From an uncultured Thermanaerothrix sp. (GTDB lineage: Bacteria; Chloroflexota; Anaerolineae; Anaerolineales; Anaerolineaceae): a stretch of DNA of 34,695 bases. The DNA lies in the NCBI RefSeq assembly GCF_938028735.1, contig NZ_CALIMF010000021.1, positions 1-34,695 on the forward strand, written 5' to 3'. The position numbers and the translations under genes are program-made. This document shows positions 14,479 to 21,786 of the stretch, in pieces. Every line of letters starts with the position of its first letter. The stretch's first letter is position 1. Under the pieces are notes generated by a model that had not been told where the DNA came from, made no database searches, and saw only the letters and a list, made by a program, of their open reading frames with translations.

Positions 14479-15159
14479 ATGAGCAAGAAAGTTTTATTAT
14501 TTGGATTGGGCGCTTTATTAGCAGTGGGGTTGCTCTTCGGCAGCATCGCCTGGGTATACGCCCAAGCCCCCACTCCAACTCCCTCGACTGATGAGACGAC
14601 CCTCACGGCCCCTGGCTGGGGCTGGGGACGGCATGGCTGGGGAAGGATGGGCGGACGAGGGATGATGGGCACGGCATGGGGTGGTTACCTGCAGGATGAA
14701 ATGCTGACCGCGCTAGCCAACAAATTGGGAATGAGCGTGGATGATCTCAAAGCCAAGATTCAGACCGGCACCACCCCGGCACAAATCGCCCAGGAAAAGG
14801 GCCTGACGGTAGCGGAATTCCGCACCCTGATGCAGGAGGCGCGTAATGATGCCCTTGACTTGGCGGTAAAGAACGGCAAACTGACCGCTGAACAGGCCGA
14901 GCAAATGAAGCAGGGTACCTGGGCGCTGGGCACCTATTTCAAAGACACATTCTTCGCCACGCTGGCCGAGAAACTGGGCCTGACGACCGATGAACTCCAA
15001 GCCAAGATAAGTGAGGCCCGCAGCGCCACTCTGGATCGCGCCGTCCAGGAGGGGAAACTGACCAGCCAACAGGCCGAATGGCTGAAGCAAAATGCCCCCC
15101 AGGGCGGTTTCGGTTGGGGTTGCCATGGCCTGCGCGATGGGCGAGGTTGGGGCTGGTAA
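14479..15159 (+). CDS. Secreted helical-repeat protein, W/G/R-rich
   Basis: This 226-aa protein begins with a Sec signal peptide (MSKKVLLFGLGALLAVGLLF..., likely cut after YAQA near 29), then a Thr/Pro linker and a Trp/Gly/Arg/Met-rich patch (GWGWGRHGWGRMGGRGMM, about 46-63). Two helical units follow: LANKLGMSVDDLKAKIQTG...EARNDALDLAVKNGKLTAEQAEQMK (about 78-146) and LAEKLGLTTDELQAKISEARSATLDRAVQEGKLTSQQAEWLK (about 162-203). The C-terminus is again Gly/Trp-rich. The helical unit resembles DUF2680-type repeats of Chloroflexota and Firmicutes extracellular proteins, whose function is unknown to me. The His, Met and Cys in the glycine-rich parts might bind metal. An ACGGAGG site precedes the start. 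Confidence 0.72.
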   Translation: MSKKVLLFGLGALLAVGLLFGSIAWVYAQAPTPTPSTDETTLTAPGWGWGRHGWGRMGGRGMMGTAWGGYLQDEMLTALANKLGMSVDDLKAKIQTGTTPAQIAQEKGLTVAEFRTLMQEARNDALDLAVKNGKLTAEQAEQMKQGTWALGTYFKDTFFATLAEKLGLTTDELQAKISEARSATLDRAVQEGKLTSQQAEWLKQNAPQGGFGWGCHGLRDGRGWGW

Positions 15160-15210
15160 TTCCCTGGGTTGTACCCAATCCCCACGCGTCAACCCCCGCT
15201 GACGCTGCAA

Positions 15211-15240
15211 GAGAGGCTGCCGTATCTCCGGCGGCCTCTC
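15211..15240. terminator. Hairpin between convergent genes
   Basis: GAGAGGCTGCCG (15211-15222) pairs with CGGCGGCCTCTC (15229-15240), 12 bp with one G-U pair and a 6-nt loop. It lies between the stop of the secreted protein gene (15159) and the end of the minus-strand GMC gene (15288), so it can serve both. Only a weak T-rich stretch (CTTTAA) follows on the plus strand. Confidence 0.6.
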
Positions 15241-15287
15241 GCGGCTTTAAACAGAGCGATCACCAAATGGGTTTGTTCCGGTGCCTA

Positions 15288-16580
15288 TCACCTACCCATT
15301 AGGTGATGGGCTAAACGCTTCCCTAGGGCCACAATGGTCAGAATCGGTGGGAGACCAGGAGAGCGAGGCAAGACACTGGCATCACACACATAAAGATTGG
15401 GGATGTCGGTCCTCAAATCCGAGTTAACGATGCGACCAATCGCTGCCGTGCCACCGACGTGAGCGCCTTGGGGCAAGGAATACCGAATGGACTCGGGCCG
15501 GGCACCCGCGTGAATTAAGATCTCTCTCGCCATCATCGTGCCTGCCCTGAGTTTCTCATGATCGGCTACCGAGACTGCTTTTGAGATGCTGCCATTGGCA
15601 AATACCTGGCCGGAAGCTTCATCGGCGATCTTCGTCATCAGTCCGATCAGGCGATTCGCCGGTAGGGCATACCCTTCCAACCCGAGTTCAATCAAGCGTA
15701 CCTCGCGTGAATGGTTGACGTACGTAGAGAGCAGAAACCCCTGTGTGGCATGGTGCTCAAGATCCACTAATGCCATTTGAGGCTCGTTGAGCATTCCAAA
15801 ATCATCGGTGACGCCGTAGGTATTGACTAGTAAATCTACAAACAGGTTGCTACCGGCTTCAGTGATCCCCGTTTTCTGTAGGATGATAGGTGTCCCAATT
15901 CCCCCAGCGGCTAAGATAATTATCGCAGCGTGAATCTCGGTTTCACCCCCTGGACTTTTAACCGCGACCCCCGTAGCCTTCCCATTATGGAGGATTACCC
16001 GTTGCACGGTCGTATTAAACATTAGGGTCACCCCCAATTGCTGGGCTTCGAGCAGGTAATTCAAGGCGGTCCACTTCGCGTTTTTGGAGCATCCAAGCGA
16101 ACAGTGACCACAGGCTTTGCAGATCGCGGGGTCAATGAATTTGGGCATTGCCTCCATTTGATGCCCCAACGCTTGAGCGGCCTCGCGAATGCGCCGACCA
16201 CCCAGGGATAACAATAGGTCGGGCAGCGGAGCAATACCCATTTCACGCTCTGCTTCGATGAATTCTTCTTCCAGGCTTATGCCATACCCAGCCAGCTCAC
16301 GTTCAAGGCAACGCACACCGTTTCCCGCCGCCACCATCGTGGTGCCTCCGGCCATAAAGGTGCGCCAGATAATGACCCCCTGCTTGGATTTTTTGGGAAC
16401 CCGAGTGATTTTATTGGCATCAAAATATCTGAGGGCGTTCAAAAATGTGCCTACTGAGGCCTCGATTTGGCCCTTTTCGATGACCACTACCGATTGCCCC
16501 CGTTTGGCCAGTTCACGCGCTATAGTTGCCCCACCCGCGCCTGAACCCACGATTAGATATTGGTAAGATGGGTTTGACAT
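15288..16580 (-). CDS. GMC-family FAD-dependent oxidoreductase
   Basis: This 430-aa flavoprotein starts with the dinucleotide-binding motif YLIVGSGAGGATIARELAKRG...VVVIEKG near 8-36 and ends with a GMC C-terminal signature (HVGGTAAIG...LYVCDASVLPRSPGLPPILTIVALGKRLA). The substrate loop AGGTTMVAAGNG is also typical. In the middle four cysteines (C154, C157, C160, C164 in CKACGHCSLGCSKNAKW) form a cluster found in a branch of GMC enzymes related to long-chain alcohol oxidases. It could bind an Fe-S cluster or zinc. The substrate is unknown. The start at 16580 is chosen at the FAD motif, after AAAGG. A good promoter lies at 16630-16658. Confidence 0.82.
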   Translation of the reverse strand: MSNPSYQYLIVGSGAGGATIARELAKRGQSVVVIEKGQIEASVGTFLNALRYFDANKITRVPKKSKQGVIIWRTFMAGGTTMVAAGNGVRCLERELAGYGISLEEEFIEAEREMGIAPLPDLLLSLGGRRIREAAQALGHQMEAMPKFIDPAICKACGHCSLGCSKNAKWTALNYLLEAQQLGVTLMFNTTVQRVILHNGKATGVAVKSPGGETEIHAAIIILAAGGIGTPIILQKTGITEAGSNLFVDLLVNTYGVTDDFGMLNEPQMALVDLEHHATQGFLLSTYVNHSREVRLIELGLEGYALPANRLIGLMTKIADEASGQVFANGSISKAVSVADHEKLRAGTMMAREILIHAGARPESIRYSLPQGAHVGGTAAIGRIVNSDLRTDIPNLYVCDASVLPRSPGLPPILTIVALGKRLAHHLMGR

Positions 16581-16629
16581 GATCGTTTGCCTTTCTATAC
16601 TATCGCGGTGACCTCCCCCTTCACCCCCC

Positions 16630-16658
16630 ATTCTATTTTTCACGTTTGGGGATTGCAA
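16630..16658 (-). promoter_or_regulatory. Promoter of GMC gene, TTGCAA-17-TAGAAT
   Basis: On the minus strand the -35 TTGCAA (16653-16658) and -10 TAGAAT (complement 16630-16635) are 17 bp apart, about 50 nt before the GMC start. This region (16581-16871) is a divergent intergenic stretch with no gene. Confidence 0.5.
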
Positions 16659-16779
16659 ATGGTGCATCCCTAGCATAACACAATCGCGGGGCCATTTCAA
16701 TAACTTGTATGGACAATTTATTCTTTGCGCCTGAAAATGATCCCCCCTTACACTTCTGCAAAGCCACCGAGGGGTGTGC

Positions 16780-16808
16780 TTGACACCAAAGGGGGGCTGT
16801 GCTAAATT
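16780..16808 (+). promoter_or_regulatory. Promoter of roadblock operon, TTGACA-17-TAAATT
   Basis: The consensus -35 TTGACA (16780-16785) and -10 TAAATT (16803-16808) are 17 bp apart. Transcription would start near 16815, leaving a 57-nt leader. A 13-bp palindrome, TGCGAA-A-TTCGCA (16841-16853), lies in that leader and could bind a regulator. Confidence 0.65.
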
Positions 16809-16871
16809 AGTAAACGTCAAATTTGCTTCCCCGCTAACCGTGCGAAATTCGCATAAGAAGGAGTTGCCGCC

Positions 16872-17243
16872 TTGACCAAATCTCGCACTCAACTCATGGT
16901 AGAGCGGTTGCGCGAACTACAGGCCTCTTCGCCCGATATCGAAGCCTCGGCGGTAGTCAGCCTGGATGGGTTGACGATTGCCTCAGCGCTCCCGCAGGGC
17001 GTGGAGGAGGATCGCGTATCGGCTATGTCGGCGGCAATGCTCTCGCTGGGCGAGCGCATTGCCAATGAACTGGGGCGGGGCGCCCTCGATCAGGTTTATA
17101 TCAAGGGCCAGAAGGGCTATGTGGTGTTGATGTCGGTGGGTGAGGAAGCTGTGCTCACTGCTCTGGCACGCGAGCAGGCCAAACTGGGCCTGATCTTCCT
17201 GGATATGCGCCGTGCCGCCGAAGACCTTGCCAAGTTGATTTGA
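16872..17243 (+). CDS. Roadblock/LC7-domain protein (MglB-like)
   Basis: This 123-aa protein matches the roadblock/LC7 fold: an N-terminal helix (MVERLRELQASSPDIEASAVVS), LDGLTIASALP, a helix with SAMSAAMLSLGERIANELGRG, strands VYIKGQKGYVVLMSVGEEAVLTAL, and a final helix with FLDMRRAAEDLAKLI. Bacterial members such as MglB regulate small Ras-like GTPases that control polarity or motility. No MglA-type GTPase lies in this window. A TTG start at 16872 is used, with GAAGGAG ending 7 nt upstream; an ATG eight codons later is possible. The V4R gene starts 9 nt downstream. Confidence 0.85.
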   Translation: MTKSRTQLMVERLRELQASSPDIEASAVVSLDGLTIASALPQGVEEDRVSAMSAAMLSLGERIANELGRGALDQVYIKGQKGYVVLMSVGEEAVLTALAREQAKLGLIFLDMRRAAEDLAKLI

Positions 17244-17252
17244 GTCCTGACC

Positions 17253-17885
17253 ATGGAAGCGATCCCGAAAAGCGGCTATTACTACCCCAACAAAATTGCC
17301 CGTATTGCCCTGCTGGCACTTGAAGATGTTATGGGGAAGAACGGCGTCAATGCCATCCTCAACCTGGCCAATCTGCAACACCTGATTGACAATTACCCCC
17401 CCGATAACCTGGAACGGCAATTTGATTTTGCCGATTTTTCGGCAATCAACGGTGCGCTGGAAGAGATGTATGGCCCGCGCGGTGGCCGTGGGTTGGCGCT
17501 GCGGGCGGGACGGGCCACTTTCCAAGATGGCCTGCGGCATTTCGGCGCCCTAGCGGGGGTAGGTGACCTGGCGTTTAAGGTCCTGCCTTTGCAGGCCAAA
17601 CTGCGCATTGGCCTGCCAGCGATGGCCAAGATCTTCAGCACCACCAGCGATCAATACTCCACCGTTGAGGAAAAAGACACCCATTTCATTTACACCATTC
17701 ACCGCTGTCCGGTATGCTGGGGACGTAAGAGTGACCGCCCCGATTGTTACATGGCTGTGGGACTACTTCAGGAAGGTCTCAAGTGGGTCTCAGGCGGGCA
17801 AGAATTCCGGGTCAATGAGTCGAAATGTGTGGCAATGGGGGATCCGGTGTGCGAGTTTGTGATCTTTAAAGAGCCAATTGGCTAA
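17253..17885 (+). CDS. V4R (4-vinyl reductase) domain protein
   Basis: This 210-aa protein has a helical N-terminal half (PNKIARIALLALEDVMGKNGVNAILN near 12-37) and a C-terminal V4R domain. The latter contains the conserved cysteines C152, C155, C165, C192 and C200 in RCPVCWGRKSDRPDC and SKCVAMGDPVCEF. V4R is a predicted small-molecule-binding domain of the same fold as BchJ and the vinyl-reductase-like sensors; the cysteine set may hold zinc. In this setting, between a roadblock protein and a response regulator, a signalling role is more likely than chlorophyll synthesis. It lies 9 nt after the roadblock gene and ends 2 nt before the regulator gene. Confidence 0.8.
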   Translation: MEAIPKSGYYYPNKIARIALLALEDVMGKNGVNAILNLANLQHLIDNYPPDNLERQFDFADFSAINGALEEMYGPRGGRGLALRAGRATFQDGLRHFGALAGVGDLAFKVLPLQAKLRIGLPAMAKIFSTTSDQYSTVEEKDTHFIYTIHRCPVCWGRKSDRPDCYMAVGLLQEGLKWVSGGQEFRVNESKCVAMGDPVCEFVIFKEPIG

Positions 17886-17887
17886 TC

Positions 17888-18760
17888 ATGAGCGAGGTTG
17901 TCACCCCATTCACATTGTTGATTATTGAAGATGACTTGGACGTGGCCGAGATGCTGGCCACGTTTTTCAAGGAACAGGGCTACCGGGTGCTTACTGCCAA
18001 CTGGGGGGAAGATGGGATTCGAACGGCTACGGAGCAGTTGCCCCATCTGGTTATCCTCGATATTCGTCTGCCGGATATTGACGGCTTTGAGGTTGCACGG
18101 CGCTTGCGTGCCCGGCGCCGCACCCGCTATATCCCTATCATTTTCCTGACCGAAAAGCGCGAGCGGCAGGATAAACTACAAGGGCTGCAACTGGAAGCCG
18201 ATGATTACATCACCAAGCCTTTTGATATCCGCGAATTAGGTCTGCGTGTACGAAACGCATTGAGCCGTGCGCGGCGCGAATCGCTGACCCATCCGGTCAC
18301 TGGATTGCCTCAAGGTGCCTTGGTGGAGGAGGCGTTGGCGCACTGGCTGGCGACGTACCCTGCGCTTTCCTTGTGGGTGGTGGGGTTACGTCACCTGGAA
18401 GCCTTTCGGGAGGCCTACGGGTTCGTGGCAGCCGATGATGCGTTGCGGGCGGTGGCCTTGCTTCTGGGGCGCCAGCTGCTTGATGCGGCGGATGATTCCG
18501 CTTTTTTAGGACACTTAGATCTCACCACCTTTGTCTTAATTGTGACCGCCGGTCCTCGAAGTGGCTTGGGGGAACGCCTGGCCCGTCAACTGGACCAAGC
18601 CTTAGGGTTGTTTTACCGGAGTGAGGATCTGCAAGAGGGGCGCTTTGAGGGTTCACGCTTGAGTGTGGTGCTGCGCTCTTTCGCGCCTTCCACGTTGCCC
18701 GACTCTGTAGCAGGGCTGCGCGCGGCGCTTTTGGAACTAGTAGAGGCGCGCGGGGCATGA
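17888..18760 (+). CDS. Response regulator with degenerate GGDEF domain
   Basis: This 290-aa protein has an N-terminal receiver domain (about 8-125): acidic pocket E14/D15/D16, phospho-acceptor D58 (VILDIRLPDIDG), T88 and K110 (DDYITKPF). The C-terminal 150 residues keep the outline of a diguanylate cyclase (HPVTGLPQGALVEEAL at 135-150, in place of DxLTGLxNR). The catalytic GGDEF loop, however, is replaced by HLDLTTFVLIV near 209-219. It cannot be an active cyclase by known chemistry, and may bind a ligand or a partner. The kinase that phosphorylates it is not adjacent. It starts 2 nt after the V4R stop and overlaps the mannosyltransferase start by 4 nt. Confidence 0.85.
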   Translation: MSEVVTPFTLLIIEDDLDVAEMLATFFKEQGYRVLTANWGEDGIRTATEQLPHLVILDIRLPDIDGFEVARRLRARRRTRYIPIIFLTEKRERQDKLQGLQLEADDYITKPFDIRELGLRVRNALSRARRESLTHPVTGLPQGALVEEALAHWLATYPALSLWVVGLRHLEAFREAYGFVAADDALRAVALLLGRQLLDAADDSAFLGHLDLTTFVLIVTAGPRSGLGERLARQLDQALGLFYRSEDLQEGRFEGSRLSVVLRSFAPSTLPDSVAGLRAALLELVEARGA

Positions 18761-19527
18761 AAATCATCTTAGTCATCCCCACCTACAACGAAGCCGAAAA
18801 CTTGCCCCGCCTAGCCGAAGCGCTGTTTGCTTTGCCCTTGCCCGAACTGCGTTTACTGATCGTGGATGATGCCAGCCCTGATGGCACCGGCCAGATTGCC
18901 GAAGGTCTTAACGAGCGCTGGCCGGGGCGGGTGCGTGTCTTACACCGGCCGGGTAAGTTGGGGTTGGGCACGGCGTACATTCAGGGGTTTCGTCTGGCCA
19001 TGGAGGACGCCGATGCGGTGGGGCAGATGGATGCCGATTTTTCGCACTCGCCGGCTAAAGTCGTGGAACTAGCAGCCGCCCTTGAAACCTGCGATCTGGC
19101 TATCGGCTCGCGTTATGTGCCGGGCGGGTCGCTGGATGAGCGCTGGCCGTTCTGGCGGCGCTGGCTCTCCGGGTTTGGCAATGCCTATGCCCGCACCATT
19201 CTCCACCTTCCAGTGCAGGATGCCACAGGGGGCTTCCGCCTGTGGCGGCGCGAAGCATTGCAGCGCCTGCCCTTGGAACGTGTGCGTTCCAATGGGTATG
19301 TTTTCCAGGTTGAGATGGCTTACCTGGCGCACTTGCACGGACTGCGCATCCGCGAAATCCCGATTCACTTTGCCGACCGGCGCTGGGGGCAATCTAAGAT
19401 GAATTTACGCATCCAAATTGAGGCCGCCTACCGTGTGTGGCTGCTGCTGAGTCAGTACGCAGATTTGCGACACCAGCGGGCGATGAGCCAGAACAAACCA
19501 TCCTCACATTATTCTTCCAGGTGGTGA
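18757..19527 (+). CDS. Polyprenol-phosphate mannosyltransferase (DPM1-like GT2)
   Basis: This 256-aa GT2 enzyme matches dolichol-phosphate mannose synthase: IILVIPTYNEAENLPRL near 3-19, LLIVDDASPDGTGQIA near 33-48, GLGTAYIQGFRLA, the metal-binding QMDADFSHSP near 90-99, GSRYVPGGS, and GGFRLWRREAL. It transfers mannose or glucose from the nucleotide sugar to polyprenyl phosphate at the inner membrane face. No C-terminal membrane helices are seen, as in the short DPM1 class. It overlaps the response-regulator gene by 4 nt, an unusual coupling of envelope glycosylation to signalling. Its 3' end overlaps the convergent rsmA gene by 19 nt. Confidence 0.88.
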   Translation: MKIILVIPTYNEAENLPRLAEALFALPLPELRLLIVDDASPDGTGQIAEGLNERWPGRVRVLHRPGKLGLGTAYIQGFRLAMEDADAVGQMDADFSHSPAKVVELAAALETCDLAIGSRYVPGGSLDERWPFWRRWLSGFGNAYARTILHLPVQDATGGFRLWRREALQRLPLERVRSNGYVFQVEMAYLAHLHGLRIREIPIHFADRRWGQSKMNLRIQIEAAYRVWLLLSQYADLRHQRAMSQNKPSSHYSSRW

Positions 19528-20363
19528 TAAGCCTGGAGCACCCGCTCCCATTCCTCCAAACTGAGCGTCTCAGCGCGGCGTTGGGGGTCGATCCCGGCTC
19601 TTTGCAGGAGGGCTTCTACGCGAGTGGGTGGCCAACCCAATCCCGCCGCCAGGGCATTGCGCAGGGTCTTGCGGCGCTGGGCAAAAGCCGCCTGCGCCAG
19701 GTGGAAAAAAGTTGGCAGATCCGCCGCTGGTAGGCGCGGCTGCGGATATAAATCCACGCGCAGAATGGTGGAGTCCACCTTGGGTGGGGGATAAAAGGCC
19801 CCGGCCGGGATGCGCCCCACCGAGCGCGGGTGTCCATAAACCTGTACGCTAAGCGCCAACAGGCTCATCTTACCCGGCGCGGCGCAGATGCGCTCGGCCA
19901 CTTCGCGCTGTACCGTCAGGACCAGGCGTTGTGGGCGTACCGGCGCCTCTAACAAGCGTCGGATGAGGACTGAGGTAATGTAGTAGGGGATGTTCGCCAC
20001 CGCCAGGAATGGATCTGCCTTGCCAAGATGCGGGGTTAGGTCAAGGGTCAAGATATCTCCCTGAAGTAGGATGACATTGGGCGCCGTGGCCAGCACTTCG
20101 CGCAGTAAGGGGATCAGCCGCCCATCCAGTTCCACCGCTACCACGCGCCGGGCAGCCCGTGCCAAGTAGCGCGTCAAAGTGCCCAACCCTGCTCCTACCT
20201 CCAAAACCGTGGCTTGAGGTGGAATCTCGGCCGCCGCCACAATGCGTTGCAAGATATGGGGATCATAAAGGAAGTTCTGCCCCAACGATTTTTTGGGCTG
20301 CAGGCCGTGTTGGCGCAGCAGTTGCGGTACGTTGAGCGGCGGTAAATCTAGGGCAGAATCCAT
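19509..20363 (-). CDS. rsmA: 16S rRNA dimethyladenosine transferase
   Basis: This 284-aa enzyme dimethylates two adjacent adenines near the 3' end of 16S rRNA (helix 45) late in 30S assembly. It has the family opening PKKSLGQNFLYDPHIL near 23-38, motif I VLEVGAGLGTLT near 53-64, ELDGRLIPLL, QGDIL, and catalytic motif IV NIPYYIT at 124-130 (N-L/I-P-Y). The C-terminal PPPKVDSTILRV and FAQRRKTLRNAL segments are typical. Its start overlaps the end of the upstream YabE-like gene by 16 nt. A yabE-type gene next to ksgA/rsmA is also known from Bacillus, which supports both calls. Confidence 0.96.
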   Translation of the reverse strand: MDSALDLPPLNVPQLLRQHGLQPKKSLGQNFLYDPHILQRIVAAAEIPPQATVLEVGAGLGTLTRYLARAARRVVAVELDGRLIPLLREVLATAPNVILLQGDILTLDLTPHLGKADPFLAVANIPYYITSVLIRRLLEAPVRPQRLVLTVQREVAERICAAPGKMSLLALSVQVYGHPRSVGRIPAGAFYPPPKVDSTILRVDLYPQPRLPAADLPTFFHLAQAAFAQRRKTLRNALAAGLGWPPTRVEALLQRAGIDPQRRAETLSLEEWERVLQAYHHLEE

Positions 20364-21754
20364 GGGATGGCGCTTGGTACGGGGGTGAGAAAGTACACGG
20401 TGACGTACTGATGCCAGGGCTGGTAGTCGTTGTCGCTATACCCCAGGTCAATCCAGTAGCGCCCGGGCACGCCCCCGCCGACATCGGCGACCACGCCGAT
20501 GCCGTAACCGGGAACGTAGAGGCGCTGGCCTAGCATCCAGGAATACCACGTGCGGGTGACGGCGATAATACCATGTTGCAGGGGCAGGCCGCTGGCGGTG
20601 GCAGTGGAACAACGATTTACCCCTAGGCGGCAGGGGGAGTAAGACGTGGCGTAAACGGTCACCGCCCGCCAATACTCCAGCGGGCCCTGCGGGGTTTCCA
20701 GGGTACGGATGACTACCTTTGTACCGTAGCCCACCCGCTGGGGTTTAGGCGCTTTGGCCACCCATTCGGCTTCTACCGTACGTCTGATCTCCTGCCCATC
20801 CTCGTAGCGCACACGCAGACGGTTAACCTCAATACCGTACTCGCCAGGTTCGATAACACGGCGCTGATCTAACTCGGTATCCGGGTCAGGTTCGTACTCG
20901 TTCTTGAAAGGCAGGACTTTTTGTTCCAGGAGCACCTCTTCGCGCACGCGCACGACGCGGATGATCCCATCTACCGGCAGGGGTTGATCCTCTGGGGGTT
21001 GGCTGTAGTCCAGTCCTTGCAGCGCGATCCCGGCTTCGGCCAGGGCTTCACCAACTGTGGCGGCACTGCTTCTAAGGGTGAGTGTTGTTCCACTCGTCTG
21101 AACCTGCAAGGAACGGGCGCGCCTCACCGTTACCTGGATGCCAGGAGTGAGAAGGGTGTCGGGTGCAGGGCTTATCTGATCCCCATTTTCCAAGCGCAGA
21201 GCACATTCGGTCAACGCTTCCCCCAAGGTAACCGCGGCAGAGTAGCATGTACCCGACCGCCCGTTATCTTGCCAGGTGAGCGGGATAGCGCGGCGTATCT
21301 CCAGGTGGTAGGCAGTAGCGGGGGGTAATGGCTGATAAGGGTCAATGGGCTGGCCCTGCCAATAGATACGATCGTGGGGAAAAAGGCGCACACCCGCCTG
21401 CAGCAGTAGGTTGGCCGGGATGCGTTCGGCGCTGCTAAAGGCCGTGCCCCGGTGCTCCGGCCAGAGCGCAAGGCGCACCAGGCGGGCGCGTTCGAGGATG
21501 AGCGGAGCGTTCCACCAGGGCGTGAGGGCGGGCCGGGCGGGGAGAAGGCGGTCTTCGGGGCGGGGGGCAAGATTGGCGGCGCGCAGAAGGCTGCCCAGGG
21601 TCAGGGCACGTGTGCGTATTCCCCACCACTCCCCGTCTACTCGCACCGGGACGGTGCGCTCCAATCCCACCAAGAGCAGGCCAGCGCCCACGAGCCCGCA
21701 TAAGACGGCCAAGGTCAACAGCCAATGGGAGCGCCGATCAGAGTGTGTTGTCAT
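20348..21754 (-). CDS. YabE-like cell-wall protein: DUF348, G5 and 3D domains
   Basis: This 468-aa protein has a signal anchor (LLTLAVLCGLVGAGLLLVGL, 12-31) and then an extracellular part. DUF348-type repeats occur near 33-70 and 210-250 (TLRSSAATVGEALAEAGI), followed by a G5 domain near 265-350 (VRVREEVLLEQKVLPF...GTKVVIRTL). A 3D domain follows at about 366-455 (VYATSYSPC...ASGLPLQHGIIAV...VPGYGIGVVADVGGGVPGRYWIDLGY) with D424 and D436. 3D domains resemble lytic transglycosylases (MltA fold) and resuscitation-promoting-factor-like proteins, so it probably cuts or remodels peptidoglycan. ATG at 21754 is chosen where the signal anchor begins; the frame is open further upstream without family features. 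Confidence 0.82.
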   Translation of the reverse strand: MTTHSDRRSHWLLTLAVLCGLVGAGLLLVGLERTVPVRVDGEWWGIRTRALTLGSLLRAANLAPRPEDRLLPARPALTPWWNAPLILERARLVRLALWPEHRGTAFSSAERIPANLLLQAGVRLFPHDRIYWQGQPIDPYQPLPPATAYHLEIRRAIPLTWQDNGRSGTCYSAAVTLGEALTECALRLENGDQISPAPDTLLTPGIQVTVRRARSLQVQTSGTTLTLRSSAATVGEALAEAGIALQGLDYSQPPEDQPLPVDGIIRVVRVREEVLLEQKVLPFKNEYEPDPDTELDQRRVIEPGEYGIEVNRLRVRYEDGQEIRRTVEAEWVAKAPKPQRVGYGTKVVIRTLETPQGPLEYWRAVTVYATSYSPCRLGVNRCSTATASGLPLQHGIIAVTRTWYSWMLGQRLYVPGYGIGVVADVGGGVPGRYWIDLGYSDNDYQPWHQYVTVYFLTPVPSAIPWILP

Positions 21755-21786
21755 GTCACCTATTGTACCGCGAGTAAGTCGAGCAC

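Noticed and set aside
17253..17885. V4R protein as a bacteriochlorophyll vinyl reductase and thus evidence of phototrophy.
   Set aside because: No photosynthesis gene is nearby and the neighbours are signalling proteins; V4R domains also occur as sensors.
17888..18760. The response regulator as an active diguanylate cyclase.
   Set aside because: The GGDEF loop is replaced by HLDLTTF, so the catalytic residues are missing.
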